From an uncultured Muribaculaceae bacterium (lineage in GTDB: Bacteria; Bacteroidota; Bacteroidia; Bacteroidales; Muribaculaceae), in contig CALUMX010000019.1 in assembly GCA_944321875.1 (NCBI GenBank), positions 1-57,759 on the forward strand: a stretch of DNA of 57,759 nt, written 5' to 3'. A model generated the notes under the pieces. That model was not told the DNA's origin, did no database searches, and worked only from the letters and a program-made list of their open reading frames with translations. The position numbers were made by a program, and so were the translations under genes. Shown here in pieces: positions 1-8,082 of this stretch (its first letter is position 1; each line of letters begins with the position of its first letter).

Positions 1-32
1 CGCTTAACGTACTTTGTTTCTGCCTTTTCCAT
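1..32 (-). CDS. possible 5' end of a gene running off the window
   Basis: Reading leftward from an ATG at 32-30 there is an open frame to the window edge (MEKAETKYVKR). The leader just before it is A-rich with AAAAAAGGTAAC, as often seen before Bacteroidota starts. Ten or so residues are too few to identify a family. It would be divergent from the DUF3089 gene at 193. No TAnnTTTG promoter is visible for it. Confidence 0.35.
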   Translation of the reverse strand, partial: MEKAETKYVK

Positions 33-77
33 AATGTTACCTTTTTTGTTGTAACGCTATTTTAGGACTAGACATAA

Positions 78-161
78 ATAAGATAGGAGGCGGATCGGCA
101 GAGCCACAACTTGAAAACTGCGTTTTCGTTTTGTCTTTGCTCTCGCCTTTCGCTATCTTTG
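78..161 (+). repeat. 84-bp hairpin-promoter repeat, copy R1
   Basis: Single copy of the interspersed repeat also found at 3992-4184, 15191-15357, 45821-45903 and 57597-57680 (minus). It starts ATAAGATAGGAGGCGG, has a perfect hairpin GAAAAC-TGC-GTTTTC (about 113-127), and then TTTG, 20 bases, and TATCTTTG ending at 161. This matches the Bacteroidota -33/-7 promoter. The ATG of the DUF3089 gene lies 31 bases beyond the -7 box, so this copy is probably that gene's promoter. Confidence 0.75.
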
Positions 162-192
162 CGAAGAATTAATTACCAACGGAAAATTCATA

Positions 193-1131
193 ATGAAACA
201 TCTGCTTTTTTTCAGTATGCTGATCTGCGTTCTATTGACAGGATGCAGCGAAAAGACGGCCGTTCCGTTCATGCCGGCCGCACCCGACTACGACAATGCT
301 CAAATGTAGTACACATCAAAGTCCGATGCCGATGCCGACGTATTCTACATACTCCCTACCTGCGTGTGGGACTGGATCGACAGCACAGGAAACCTTTCCC
401 ACTATGCCGATGTCTACAATCCGGAGCACATCGCAGCCCTACTTCCTTCCAACGAACTGGCTTGCGACATTTTCGGAGCGTATGCCAATTTCTATTCACC
501 CTATTACCGCCAGATTACGCTTGAATCATGGATAGAAGGCGAAGAGGCAGTTGCCTCACGTTTCCCTTATGCCATGGACGATGTCGACAAGGCGTTCCGT
601 CACTATATGGAAAAGGAAAACAACGGCCGGCCATTCTTCATAGCCGGATTCAGCCAAGGCGCGAAATGTGTGGTTGAGCTGGTGAAGTCGCTGAGTGAGG
701 AAGAGGCCGCCCGGCTGATTGCCGCCTACGTAATCGGTTACCGCGTGACGGAGAGCGACATGGCCGCCTGCCCGTATCTCAAACCGGCACAGGCAGCCGA
801 CGACACGGGAGTGACTATCTGCTATAACTCAGTCGAATCGCCTGAAAGCATCTGCCCTGTGCTCTCTCCATCGGAATTCTGCATCAATCCGCTCAACTGG
901 AAGACAGATGCCACTCCGGCCATCACTCAGGACACCGTAACCGTAGCCGTCAACCCTGAATTCAAGGTGCTGACCGTATCCGGTCTTGACCGCGACCGCT
1001 ACTACCTGCCCATCCTCGGCCAACTGTTTCCCAAAGGCAACTTCCACCTGCAGGAACTGGAACTTTACAAAGACGCCCTGCGCGAAAACGTAAAAACCCG
1101 ACTGGATAGTTACCGAGCAAACAACCGCTAA
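193..1131 (+). pseudogene. DUF3089 alpha/beta-hydrolase-like lipoprotein, interrupted by an in-frame TAG
   Basis: From ATG 193 the frame gives a lipoprotein signal (MKHLLFFSMLICVLLTGC) and about 20 more residues, then TAG at 307-309 (codon 39). It continues in the same frame to 1131, about 312 codons in all. The downstream part has ILPTCVWDW, typical of DUF3089, and a nucleophile elbow GFSQG (Ser near codon 154). The family resembles alpha/beta hydrolases; its substrate is not known to me. TAG could come from TGG (Trp) by one change, since NAQM-W-YTSKSD would read naturally. The rest shows no decay, so the lesion is recent, or a base-call error, or read through. A later start at 364 would lack the signal peptide. 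Transcription is probably from the 84-bp promoter repeat just upstream. Confidence 0.75.
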
Positions 1132-1161
1132 CCATCACTCAAACATAACACCACCCATATT

Positions 1162-1204
1162 ATTCCGGCAGGAGAAGTTATCTTTCTCCTGCCGGAATTT
1201 TGTT
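1162..1204 (+). terminator. intrinsic terminator after the DUF3089 gene
   Basis: A 15-bp perfect stem (ATTCCGGCAGGAGAA with TTCTCCTGCCGGAAT) around a short loop, followed by TTTTGTT. It closes the DUF3089 transcription unit. Confidence 0.85.
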
Positions 1205-1230
1205 ATTGCAAAAAAATCCACCCGATAAAG

Positions 1231-1260
1231 TTGCTTTTTTGAAATATTTTACTAATTTTG
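1231..1260 (+). promoter_or_regulatory. Bacteroidota promoter for the secreted protein at 1383
   Basis: TTG at 1231-1233, 19 bases, then TAATTTTG at 1253-1260. This fits the -33/-7 consensus and would give a leader of about 115 bases before the ATG at 1383. Confidence 0.55.
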
Positions 1261-1382
1261 TGAATATAAAATACATCACTATTCAAAAACTAAGTATTAC
1301 AGAATTTCGCATCCAACTACCTTATCAAAACTACGAAAGCAAAGGGGATATTCTATTTATTAACATAAACACACTAAATCCA

Positions 1383-2288
1383 ATGAAAAAACTTTCTACT
1401 TATTTCCTGTCCGGCCTGTTCCTTTTGACCGGTATTTTATTAAGTTCAGTTTCTACACAAGCCGAAGAGCTGGTTACCGTCAAGTTTATCACCCCTACCG
1501 AGGGCATCTCTGCTCCTGCTCGCGTATCCATTGAAGCGACAGGCGACGAGCCTGAAAGAGTATTTGAAGCCGATGCCGACGGCATAACCTATCACCTCCC
1601 GGCGGGACGTGAGGTCTGGTTTGAAGTGTTCCCGGATGAAGAAGCCGGCTTCTTTGTCTCACAATGGATTATGGACGGTTCTCCCATCGCCTACTCCAGC
1701 TATCTTACCTCCTATGCGAGCGAAGCCTATGAAGGCATGACTCTGGAAGTCGAATTTGAACGTGAGGACGTGTTCTACACCGTTGAGTTTGAAGCACCCT
1801 ACGGAACGATGATTCGCTGCGTCAACCGCAGTGCCGACGGTGGCGACACCCCTGTGGAATCCGGAGAGAAAATTGCAGCCGCATCCAACCTTCTGTTCAT
1901 GATTTCACCTGAGACAAATCCGGACGGCGAAGTCGCATTGAAACACTGGCTCATCAACGGCAGAGTCTGCGTTGACGGCTCCGACGAACCTATCACCAAC
2001 AACAGCATTGAATTCAAATTGCTGGAGGACGTAAAGGTAACAGCCGTACTCGACGACCTTTCCGGCGTAGAGGCCATCAGCAACGAGGGATTGTATTGCC
2101 TTGTTTCAGAAGCAATGCTGAAAGTGTGCAACGCTGACGGAACGGTTGCCGTTTACGACTTGCTGGGCAAACAGCTTGCCGCACGCATCACCGAAAACGG
2201 AGAAGCCATCTTCTCCACAAGCGATTTCATGCCGGGCATCTATATCGTACGCAACAACAATATCAGCACGAAAGTAATCATCCGCTAA
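1383..2288 (+). CDS. secreted protein of unknown function with T9SS-like C-terminal domain
   Basis: A 301-residue protein with a clear signal peptide (MKKLSTYFLSGLFLLTGILL, cleavage near TQAEE). The middle (about residues 30-230) looks like two beta-rich repeats, each with a Trp-containing SQWIMDG or KHWLING element, as in InlB B-repeat-like or bacterial Ig-like modules. The last 80 residues form a type-A T9SS-like sorting tail: VYDLLGKQ, then FMPGIYIVRNNN, then KVIIR. It is therefore probably exported and perhaps surface-attached. The frame is open upstream to about 1200, but ATG 1383 is chosen because the signal peptide begins there. The binding target is unknown. Confidence 0.75.
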   Translation: MKKLSTYFLSGLFLLTGILLSSVSTQAEELVTVKFITPTEGISAPARVSIEATGDEPERVFEADADGITYHLPAGREVWFEVFPDEEAGFFVSQWIMDGSPIAYSSYLTSYASEAYEGMTLEVEFEREDVFYTVEFEAPYGTMIRCVNRSADGGDTPVESGEKIAAASNLLFMISPETNPDGEVALKHWLINGRVCVDGSDEPITNNSIEFKLLEDVKVTAVLDDLSGVEAISNEGLYCLVSEAMLKVCNADGTVAVYDLLGKQLAARITENGEAIFSTSDFMPGIYIVRNNNISTKVIIR

Positions 2289-2310
2289 TAATCTTTCAAC
2301 ACTCATATTC

Positions 2311-2365
2311 GGGGAAACGAAGCAAACAATCAGTCAGAACAGACTTTGTTTCCCCATCTTCTTTT
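2311..2365 (+). terminator. possible terminator between two secreted-protein genes
   Basis: GGGGAAAC (2311-2318) pairs with GTTTCCCC (2348-2355), followed by the pyrimidine-rich ATCTTCTTTTCTCTC. The loop is long, so termination may be only partial. No promoter is obvious before the next gene, so it may depend on read-through. Confidence 0.45.
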
Positions 2366-2384
2366 CTCTCAATCCATGACATCC

Positions 2385-3917
2385 ATGAATAAAATATTCT
2401 TAACCATATTGCTGAGCTTTGCATGGCTTGCATCGCCTCAGGCATCCGGACAAGTCCCCGTTCCCAATGGAAGCGGAACGGCTGACGACCCTTTCAGAAT
2501 CGAGCAGTTCCATCATCTGATATGGATAGCCAACTCTGTGAACCATGGAGAAGAATTGAGCGGAATGTACTTCATACAGACCGCCGACCTCGACTATAAC
2601 GATGTGGCAGAGCAATTCGGAGACGAAGGCTGGGACCCTATCGGCGGTTACCGCTCCGTCGACGGCATCCTGCGTAAAGTGGGTTTTGCCGGCTCTTACG
2701 ATGGACAGGGACACACGATTTCCAACCTTTCCATCAACCGCCCTGCCAAGAACTACCAGGCTCTTTTCGGCTACACGAAAGGTGTGATTAAAAACCTGAA
2801 AATAGACAGAGCCAACGTAGCCGGCAATGAATACACCGCAGCCCTTGCGGCCTATATGTTTGACACGAACATCGACAACTGTGAAGTATCCAACAGTACG
2901 GCAATTTCATCGGCCTTTTACGTTGCCGCTCTGTGCGGCTATCAGGCATGGGGTACCATCAGCAACTGCAGCGTGACGCAATCCAACGTGGAGGGTGTCG
3001 ACTATGTAGGTGGAATAACCGGTTGGAACAACGAAGGCAACATCACCCGCTGCCATGCGGAAGGCTCCGTAAAAAGCTCGAATTCTTTGGCCGGAGGAGT
3101 TGCCGGGTACCAATACTACGGGGCAATGTCCAAATCCTACAGCAATGCGACCGTCTCCGGCGAAACTTATGTGGGCGGACTCATCGGACAAACTTCCCAC
3201 AGTTCTGTCACGGCTTGTTTTGCAACCGGCGATGTTGATGGAGAAAGCTATGTGGGCGGTTTTGTAGGTAAAAACGAATCAACCGGGATAACCGACAGCT
3301 TCGCAACCGGAAATGCGACAGCCGCAGAATTTGTTGGCGGATTTGCCGGTTACAACACTTACTCCGACGGAACCATGACAAGCTGCTACTCAACGGGTAA
3401 AGTAACAGGCGACTCCTATTTCACCGGAGGCTTTATCGGTGGCATCACCGGCGGCACCATCAGTTCCTGCTATTGGAATAAGGAAACGGCAGGTGTTTCC
3501 GAAGGCATCGGCGGCGTTCCTCAGGAAGGCATGACCTGTTACGGGAAGACTACTACCGAAATGAAAACGGCAGCCACTTATGAGGGATGGGACTTCGAGA
3601 CAGTCTGGACGCTGACACCTTCCAACAACAACGGTTATCCTCAACACCGCTGGTACGAAGGTGACGCATCGGTAAACTCCGTAACCAAGGACAAGCCTCA
3701 GACAATCGTACAGCTCTCTGTGGATGCCATCACCATTTCTGCAAACAAGGCTTTTTGCCACATCGACTGCTTCGACCTGAACGGCCGACTCGTTGTTTCT
3801 GCCAGAACTTCCGCAGAAACCGCACGACTTCCGGCTAAACTGCAGAAAGGAAACATTTATCTGATTTCCATCACCTACCCTGACTATCACGAAACCATAA
3901 AAGGTTTCTGCCGATAA
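2385..3917 (+). CDS. secreted GLUG-repeat adhesin-like protein with C-terminal sorting domain
   Basis: About 510 residues with a signal peptide (MNKIFLTILLSFAWLASPQA). Residues 40-420 hold repeated GLUG-type motifs (YVGGLIGQ, YVGGFVGK, FVGGFAGYN, YFTGGFIGG), each followed by a short segment such as ITDSFATGNA. This repeat forms a beta-helix in surface proteins of gut Bacteroidota. A C-terminal domain (CFDLNGRLVVSART, ending IKGFCR) resembles the T9SS-type tail of the upstream gene. The two genes may act together at the surface. ATG 2376 and 2346 are also in frame but would put residues before the signal peptide. Adhesion is inferred from the repeat family only. Confidence 0.8.
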   Translation: MNKIFLTILLSFAWLASPQASGQVPVPNGSGTADDPFRIEQFHHLIWIANSVNHGEELSGMYFIQTADLDYNDVAEQFGDEGWDPIGGYRSVDGILRKVGFAGSYDGQGHTISNLSINRPAKNYQALFGYTKGVIKNLKIDRANVAGNEYTAALAAYMFDTNIDNCEVSNSTAISSAFYVAALCGYQAWGTISNCSVTQSNVEGVDYVGGITGWNNEGNITRCHAEGSVKSSNSLAGGVAGYQYYGAMSKSYSNATVSGETYVGGLIGQTSHSSVTACFATGDVDGESYVGGFVGKNESTGITDSFATGNATAAEFVGGFAGYNTYSDGTMTSCYSTGKVTGDSYFTGGFIGGITGGTISSCYWNKETAGVSEGIGGVPQEGMTCYGKTTTEMKTAATYEGWDFETVWTLTPSNNNGYPQHRWYEGDASVNSVTKDKPQTIVQLSVDAITISANKAFCHIDCFDLNGRLVVSARTSAETARLPAKLQKGNIYLISITYPDYHETIKGFCR

Positions 3918-3922
3918 AAACG

Positions 3923-3961
3923 AATGTCCCGGTCTTCGCTTCTGGAACCGGGACATTTTTT
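3923..3961 (+). terminator. intrinsic terminator after the GLUG gene
   Basis: AATGTCCCGGT pairs with ACCGGGACATT and is followed by TTTTT. Confidence 0.85.
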
Positions 3962-3991
3962 AGTCACTGCCAAATCCACTTGAATTTGCCG

Positions 3992-4184
3992 TTGCTCTCG
4001 ATTTGCACTACTTTGAATAAGACAGGCGGCATCTCGGCAATCAAAAATTTTCAAAACTTCGTTTTAAATTTTTGATTGCTCTCGATTTGCACTACTTTGA
4101 ATAAGACAGGCGGCATCTCGGCAATCAAAAATTTTCAAAACTTCGTTTTAAATTTTTGATTGCTCTCGATTTGCACTATCTTTG
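3992..4184 (+). repeat. tandem 84-bp hairpin-promoter repeat, copies R2a and R2b plus a partial
   Basis: Two 84-bp copies (4017-4100 and 4101-4184), identical except at the -7 box, follow the 3' end of a third copy (3992-4016). Each has a long A/T hairpin (CAATCAAAAATTT opposite AAATTTTTGATTG, tip CAAAAC-TTC-GTTTT). The copy next to the amylase gene ends in an intact TATCTTTG; the upstream ones read TACTTTG, one base short of consensus. The ATG of the amylase lies 33 bases downstream. The stem here differs in sequence from the other loci but keeps the 84-bp length, the GGCGGC.TCGGCA block and the CTCTCG block. Confidence 0.8.
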
Positions 4185-4217
4185 CAACCAACAAGTTAAA
4201 TCCTAAAAATTAATATT

Positions 4218-5636
4218 ATGAAATTTTTTATCTATTCACTTATTGCTGTTGCCGTCGCTCTTTTTGCCGCAGGCTGCAAAAAAGCCGCAACCAAAACAAC
4301 CAACGAGGAAGTTACGACCAATACGGAAACCATCCTCCATGCTTGGTGCTGGTCGTTTAACACCATCAAAGACAACATGAAAGACATTGCCGACGCCGGT
4401 TATACTTTCGTCCAGACATCACCGGCCAACATGTGCTTCGTAGGTGAAAATGGAGGTATGCAGATTTTCGGTGACGGAAAATGGTACTACCATTATCAGC
4501 CGATTGCATGGTCCATCGGTAACTATCAACTGGGTACACGCGACGAGTTCAAAGCGATGTGCGCCGAGGCTGAGAAATACGGAGTGCGCGTTATCGTTGA
4601 CGTTTTGCCTAACCACACGGCTTTTGACACCAGCGCTGTTACTGAAGAATTTATCAAGGCTGTAGGCGGACGTGACAAGTTGTACCACGCCAATGGTCTG
4701 AACGAAATCAAGGATTACAACGACCGCTATCAATGCACGACAGGCGCCATGGGCGGACTTCCTGACGTAAACACGGAGAATCCTGATTTCCAATACTATT
4801 TCATGACTTACATCAACGACCTGATTGCCTGCGGTGCCGACGGATTCCGCTACGACACGGCAAAGCACATCGGATTGCCTTCCGACCCGCTGGATGAAAA
4901 ATCAAAGGAGAACGACTTCTGGCCGGTAGCTACCGGACGCAAGGCCGTAAAGGGACTGACTCTCGCGAAGAAAGACAGCTTGTTCATCTATGGCGAAGTT
5001 CTTCAGGACAAGAACGTTAAAGAGCAGGAATATGCCGAATATTTCGGTATGTGCGCAAGCAACTACGGCCACGCTATCCGCGAGATTATCTCCAAGCGCA
5101 AGACATCGGCCAAGGAAGTTTGCGACTACCAGCACACCGTTTCACCCGACCGTCTTACGACATGGGTTGAGTCGCACGACACCTATTGCAACGCCAACGA
5201 GTCAGCGAGCCTGACCGACACACAAATCCGTCTCGGATGGGTCATCATCACAGCCCGCCAGAACGGTATTCCTTTGTTCTACTCACGTCCCGACGGAAGT
5301 ACCCGTGAAAACTTCTGGGGCAACAACCTCATGGGAGCAAAGGGCAACGACGAGTTCAAGCATCCGGAAGTGGTGGCCGTCAACAAATTCCGCAAGGCAA
5401 TGGCCGGCATGAAAGAAAACGTCTCGACAACGGCCAAAGGCTCTGTCGTAGTCATCAACCGCGGCGACAAGGGTGTTGCCATCGTCAACCTTGCCACTGC
5501 CGATGCTAACATCAAGGCAGACACTAAATTAGCCGACGGAACATATACAGACAAGGTACACGGCACGGAATTCACCGTAAAGTCAGGAAAAATCTCCGGC
5601 TCGCTCAAGGCAGAAACCTCCTATGTGATTTACTAA
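4218..5636 (+). CDS. GH13 alpha-amylase family lipoprotein
   Basis: A 472-residue protein that should hydrolyse alpha-1,4-glucans such as starch, glycogen or maltodextrin. A lipoprotein signal ends in LFAAGC, so it should be anchored in a membrane. The four GH13 regions are present: DVLPNH (region I), GFRYDTAKH with the nucleophile Asp (II), YGEVLQD with the acid/base Glu (III) and WVESHDTY (IV). A C-terminal beta-sandwich of about 90 residues follows. There are no added starch-binding modules and no SusC/SusD genes nearby, so it is not in a standard Sus locus. Expression is probably from the intact promoter in the tandem 84-bp repeat just upstream. A hairpin at 5679 ends the unit before rmlA. 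Confidence 0.92.
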   Translation: MKFFIYSLIAVAVALFAAGCKKAATKTTNEEVTTNTETILHAWCWSFNTIKDNMKDIADAGYTFVQTSPANMCFVGENGGMQIFGDGKWYYHYQPIAWSIGNYQLGTRDEFKAMCAEAEKYGVRVIVDVLPNHTAFDTSAVTEEFIKAVGGRDKLYHANGLNEIKDYNDRYQCTTGAMGGLPDVNTENPDFQYYFMTYINDLIACGADGFRYDTAKHIGLPSDPLDEKSKENDFWPVATGRKAVKGLTLAKKDSLFIYGEVLQDKNVKEQEYAEYFGMCASNYGHAIREIISKRKTSAKEVCDYQHTVSPDRLTTWVESHDTYCNANESASLTDTQIRLGWVIITARQNGIPLFYSRPDGSTRENFWGNNLMGAKGNDEFKHPEVVAVNKFRKAMAGMKENVSTTAKGSVVVINRGDKGVAIVNLATADANIKADTKLADGTYTDKVHGTEFTVKSGKISGSLKAETSYVIY

Positions 5637-5678
5637 AATCAACCATACAGACACCCTATTATAGTGGGTAAAAATTTG

Positions 5679-5726
5679 TTCAGGCGTGAAATTAATCGTA
5701 ATTTTACGCCTGAATTGTATTTTATA
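5679..5726 (+). terminator. hairpin terminator between the amylase gene and rmlA
   Basis: TTCAGGCGT and ACGCCTGAA, extended by AAATT/AATTT, form a stem followed by TTGTATTTTA. The T-tract is imperfect. Confidence 0.6.
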
Positions 5727-5756
5727 AAATAATATTCATCTTAATCAAAACCGCCA

Positions 5757-6644
5757 ATGAAAGGTATCGTACTTGCAGGTGGCTCCGGGACACGGCTTTA
5801 CCCCATCACCAAAGGTGTCAGCAAACAGCTGCTGCCTATCTATGACAAGCCAATGATTTACTACCCGATATCCGTGCTGATGCTTGCCGGCATCCGCGAA
5901 ATACTTATCATTTCTACGCCGGAGGACCTCCCCTCATTCCGCCGTCTGCTCGGCGACGGAAGCAATTTCGGAGTACGCCTCGAATACGCAGAGCAACCGT
6001 CGCCCGACGGTCTGGCTCAGGCATTCGTCATCGGCGAGAAATTTGTTGGCGATGATTCTGTCTGCCTTGTGCTGGGCGACAACATCTTCCAGGGTTCCGG
6101 ATTTTCCAAGCTGCTGAAGGAAGCTGTCGACAATGCCGAGAACCACGACAAAGCTACCGTATTCGGTTATTGGGTGGAAGACCCCGAACGCTACGGCGTA
6201 GCCGAGTTCGACAAGGAAGGCAACTGCCTCTCCATCGAAGAGAAACCGGTACATCCGAAGTCAAACTTTGCCATCGTCGGACTCTATTTCTACCCCAACG
6301 ATGTGGTCAAAATCGCAAAGACCATCCAACCGTCAGCCCGCGGAGAATATGAGATTACAACCGTCAACCAGCGGTTCCTCGAAATGGAACGCCTGAAAGT
6401 GACGACACTCGACCGCGGATTCGCATGGCTCGACACCGGTACTCACGACTCACTCGCGGAGGCGTCCATCTTCGTAGAGGTAATTGAGAAGCGACAAGGG
6501 TTGAAAATCGGCTGTCTGGAGGGTATCGCACTCCGAAAAGGCTGGATTACGGCAGAAAAGATGCGCGAAGTGGCGCAGCCGATGCTCAAGAATCAATACG
6601 GACAATATCTACTGAAGGTTATCAAGGAATTAGGATTAGAATAA
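5757..6644 (+). CDS. rmlA: glucose-1-phosphate thymidylyltransferase
   Basis: Joins dTTP and glucose-1-phosphate to give dTDP-glucose, the first step of dTDP-L-rhamnose synthesis in the cytoplasm. The 295-residue length is standard. The nucleotidyltransferase signature is at the N-terminus ([11 protein letters not shown], then [12 protein letters not shown]), with LGDNIF (metal/sugar site) near residue 110 and [10 protein letters not shown] near residue 223. It is the first gene of a tightly packed operon: its TAA shares one base with the ATG of rmlC. Confidence in function is very high. Confidence 0.97.
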   Translation: MKGIVLAGGSGTRLYPITKGVSKQLLPIYDKPMIYYPISVLMLAGIREILIISTPEDLPSFRRLLGDGSNFGVRLEYAEQPSPDGLAQAFVIGEKFVGDDSVCLVLGDNIFQGSGFSKLLKEAVDNAENHDKATVFGYWVEDPERYGVAEFDKEGNCLSIEEKPVHPKSNFAIVGLYFYPNDVVKIAKTIQPSARGEYEITTVNQRFLEMERLKVTTLDRGFAWLDTGTHDSLAEASIFVEVIEKRQGLKIGCLEGIALRKGWITAEKMREVAQPMLKNQYGQYLLKVIKELGLE

Positions 6645-7216
6645 TGAACGTAATAAAAACCGACATTGAGGGCGTGGTCATCATCGAGCCGCGCATCTTC
6701 AACGACGACCGTGGCTACTTTTTCGAATCGTTCTCCGAACGCGATTTCAACGCCCAGGTCCGTACCGTGCGTTTTGTACAGGACAATGAATCCAAATCAT
6801 CTTACGGCGTAGTGCGCGGACTCCACTACCAGCTTCCGCCCAATGCCCAGAGCAAGCTCGTAAGAGTCATCAAGGGAGCCGTGCTCGACGTGGCAGTCGA
6901 CATCCGCAAAGGTTCGCCCACATTCGGCAAGCACGTAGCAGTGGAGCTGACAGCCGACAATCACCGTCAGTTGTTCATTCCCCGCGGATTTGCACACGGA
7001 TTCTCCGTTCTGAGTGACGAGGTGATTTTCCAATACAAATGCGACAATTTCTACGCTCCGCAAAGCGAGGGTGCGATTGCATGGGACGACCCTGACCTCG
7101 GCATCGACTGGCGCATCCCGACCGACAAGGTTATCCTTTCGGAAAAGGACAGCAAGCATTGCCGCCTTTGCGACGCCACCAACCTTTTTGACTATAACGA
7201 AAACTTATACGAATAA
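6644..7216 (+). CDS. rmlC: dTDP-4-dehydrorhamnose 3,5-epimerase
   Basis: Epimerises C3 and C5 of dTDP-4-keto-6-deoxyglucose, the third step of dTDP-L-rhamnose synthesis. The 190 residues form a cupin-type fold. The conserved RGLHYQ (catalytic His), KLVRVIKGAVLDVAVD and PRGFAHGFSVLSD segments are present. It overlaps rmlA and rmlD by one base on each side, so translation is likely coupled. Confidence 0.97.
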   Translation: MNVIKTDIEGVVIIEPRIFNDDRGYFFESFSERDFNAQVRTVRFVQDNESKSSYGVVRGLHYQLPPNAQSKLVRVIKGAVLDVAVDIRKGSPTFGKHVAVELTADNHRQLFIPRGFAHGFSVLSDEVIFQYKCDNFYAPQSEGAIAWDDPDLGIDWRIPTDKVILSEKDSKHCRLCDATNLFDYNENLYE

Positions 7217-8082
7217 TGAATATTCTTGTGACAGGAGCCAACGGCCAGCTCGGCAACGAAATGCGCCGCATGGCAACCGGAAGCTCCCACCGATTCATAT
7301 TTACCGACGTAGCCGAACTCGACATCACCGACCTTGATGCCATCCGCCGTTGCATGACAGACAACGGAATCGACATCATCGTCAATTGTGCTGCCTATAC
7401 CAACGTCGACAAAGCCGAGGACGACTTTCAGACCGCCGACCTCATCAACAACAAGGCAACGGAGAGCCTTGCCGTCGCTGCCGCAGAGCATGACGCGACA
7501 CTGATACACGTCTCGACCGACTATGTGTTTGACGGAAGTGCCTGCAAACCCTATGCGGAAACCGAGGAAACCCGCCCTGCGGGCGTCTACGGGCGTACCA
7601 AGCTGGCCGGAGAACAGGCTGCCGCCGCTACCGGCTGCAAGCTCATCGTGCTGCGCACAGCGTGGCTCTACTCCCGCTGGGGCAACAACTTTGTCAAGAC
7701 GATGCGCCGACTTACAGCAGAACGCGACGAGTTGAACGTGGTGTTCGACCAGGTAGGAACGCCGACTTTTGCCGGTGACCTTGCCGATGCCATCGGACAT
7801 ATCATCGAGAGCGACCAACTCGGGAAGACCGGCATCTACCACTTCTCCAACGAGGGTGTCTGCTCCTGGTATGACTTCGCTGTCGCCATCGCCGAGGAAA
7901 GCGGCAACACCTGTGACATTCATCCGATTCACTCCGATGAATTTCCGTGCAAGGTACGCCGTCCACACTATTCCGTGCTCGACAAGACAAAGTTCCGCAC
8001 TACCTTCGGCTACAAGATTCCGCACTGGTATGCGTCAATGAAAAAATGTATCAACCAACTCAACGAATCAAATGGAATTTAA
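7216..8082 (+). CDS. rmlD: dTDP-4-dehydrorhamnose reductase
   Basis: NAD(P)H-dependent last step, giving dTDP-L-rhamnose. A 288-residue short-chain dehydrogenase with the nucleotide-binding GANGQLGNEMR at the N-terminus, STDYVFDG, and the catalytic YGRTKLAGE (Tyr-x-x-x-Lys). It begins on the last base of rmlC and its end overlaps rmlB by 11 bases. Confidence 0.97.
   Translation: MNILVTGANGQLGNEMRRMATGSSHRFIFTDVAELDITDLDAIRRCMTDNGIDIIVNCAAYTNVDKAEDDFQTADLINNKATESLAVAAAEHDATLIHVSTDYVFDGSACKPYAETEETRPAGVYGRTKLAGEQAAAATGCKLIVLRTAWLYSRWGNNFVKTMRRLTAERDELNVVFDQVGTPTFAGDLADAIGHIIESDQLGKTGIYHFSNEGVCSWYDFAVAIAEESGNTCDIHPIHSDEFPCKVRRPHYSVLDKTKFRTTFGYKIPHWYASMKKCINQLNESNGI

Noticed and set aside
111..524. 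137-codon plus-strand frame at the window start
   Set aside because: It begins within the 84-bp repeat and runs out of frame through the DUF3089 gene; Arg/Ser/Cys-rich shadow composition.
193..1131. Genome-wide recoding of TAG to an amino acid
   Set aside because: Other genes here (radical SAM gene ending 52603, apbE ending 55101) stop at TAG, so the code looks standard.
3992..4184. Direct repeats that could suggest a CRISPR array
   Set aside because: The repeats are adjacent without unique spacers, 84 bases long, carry a promoter and there are no cas genes.
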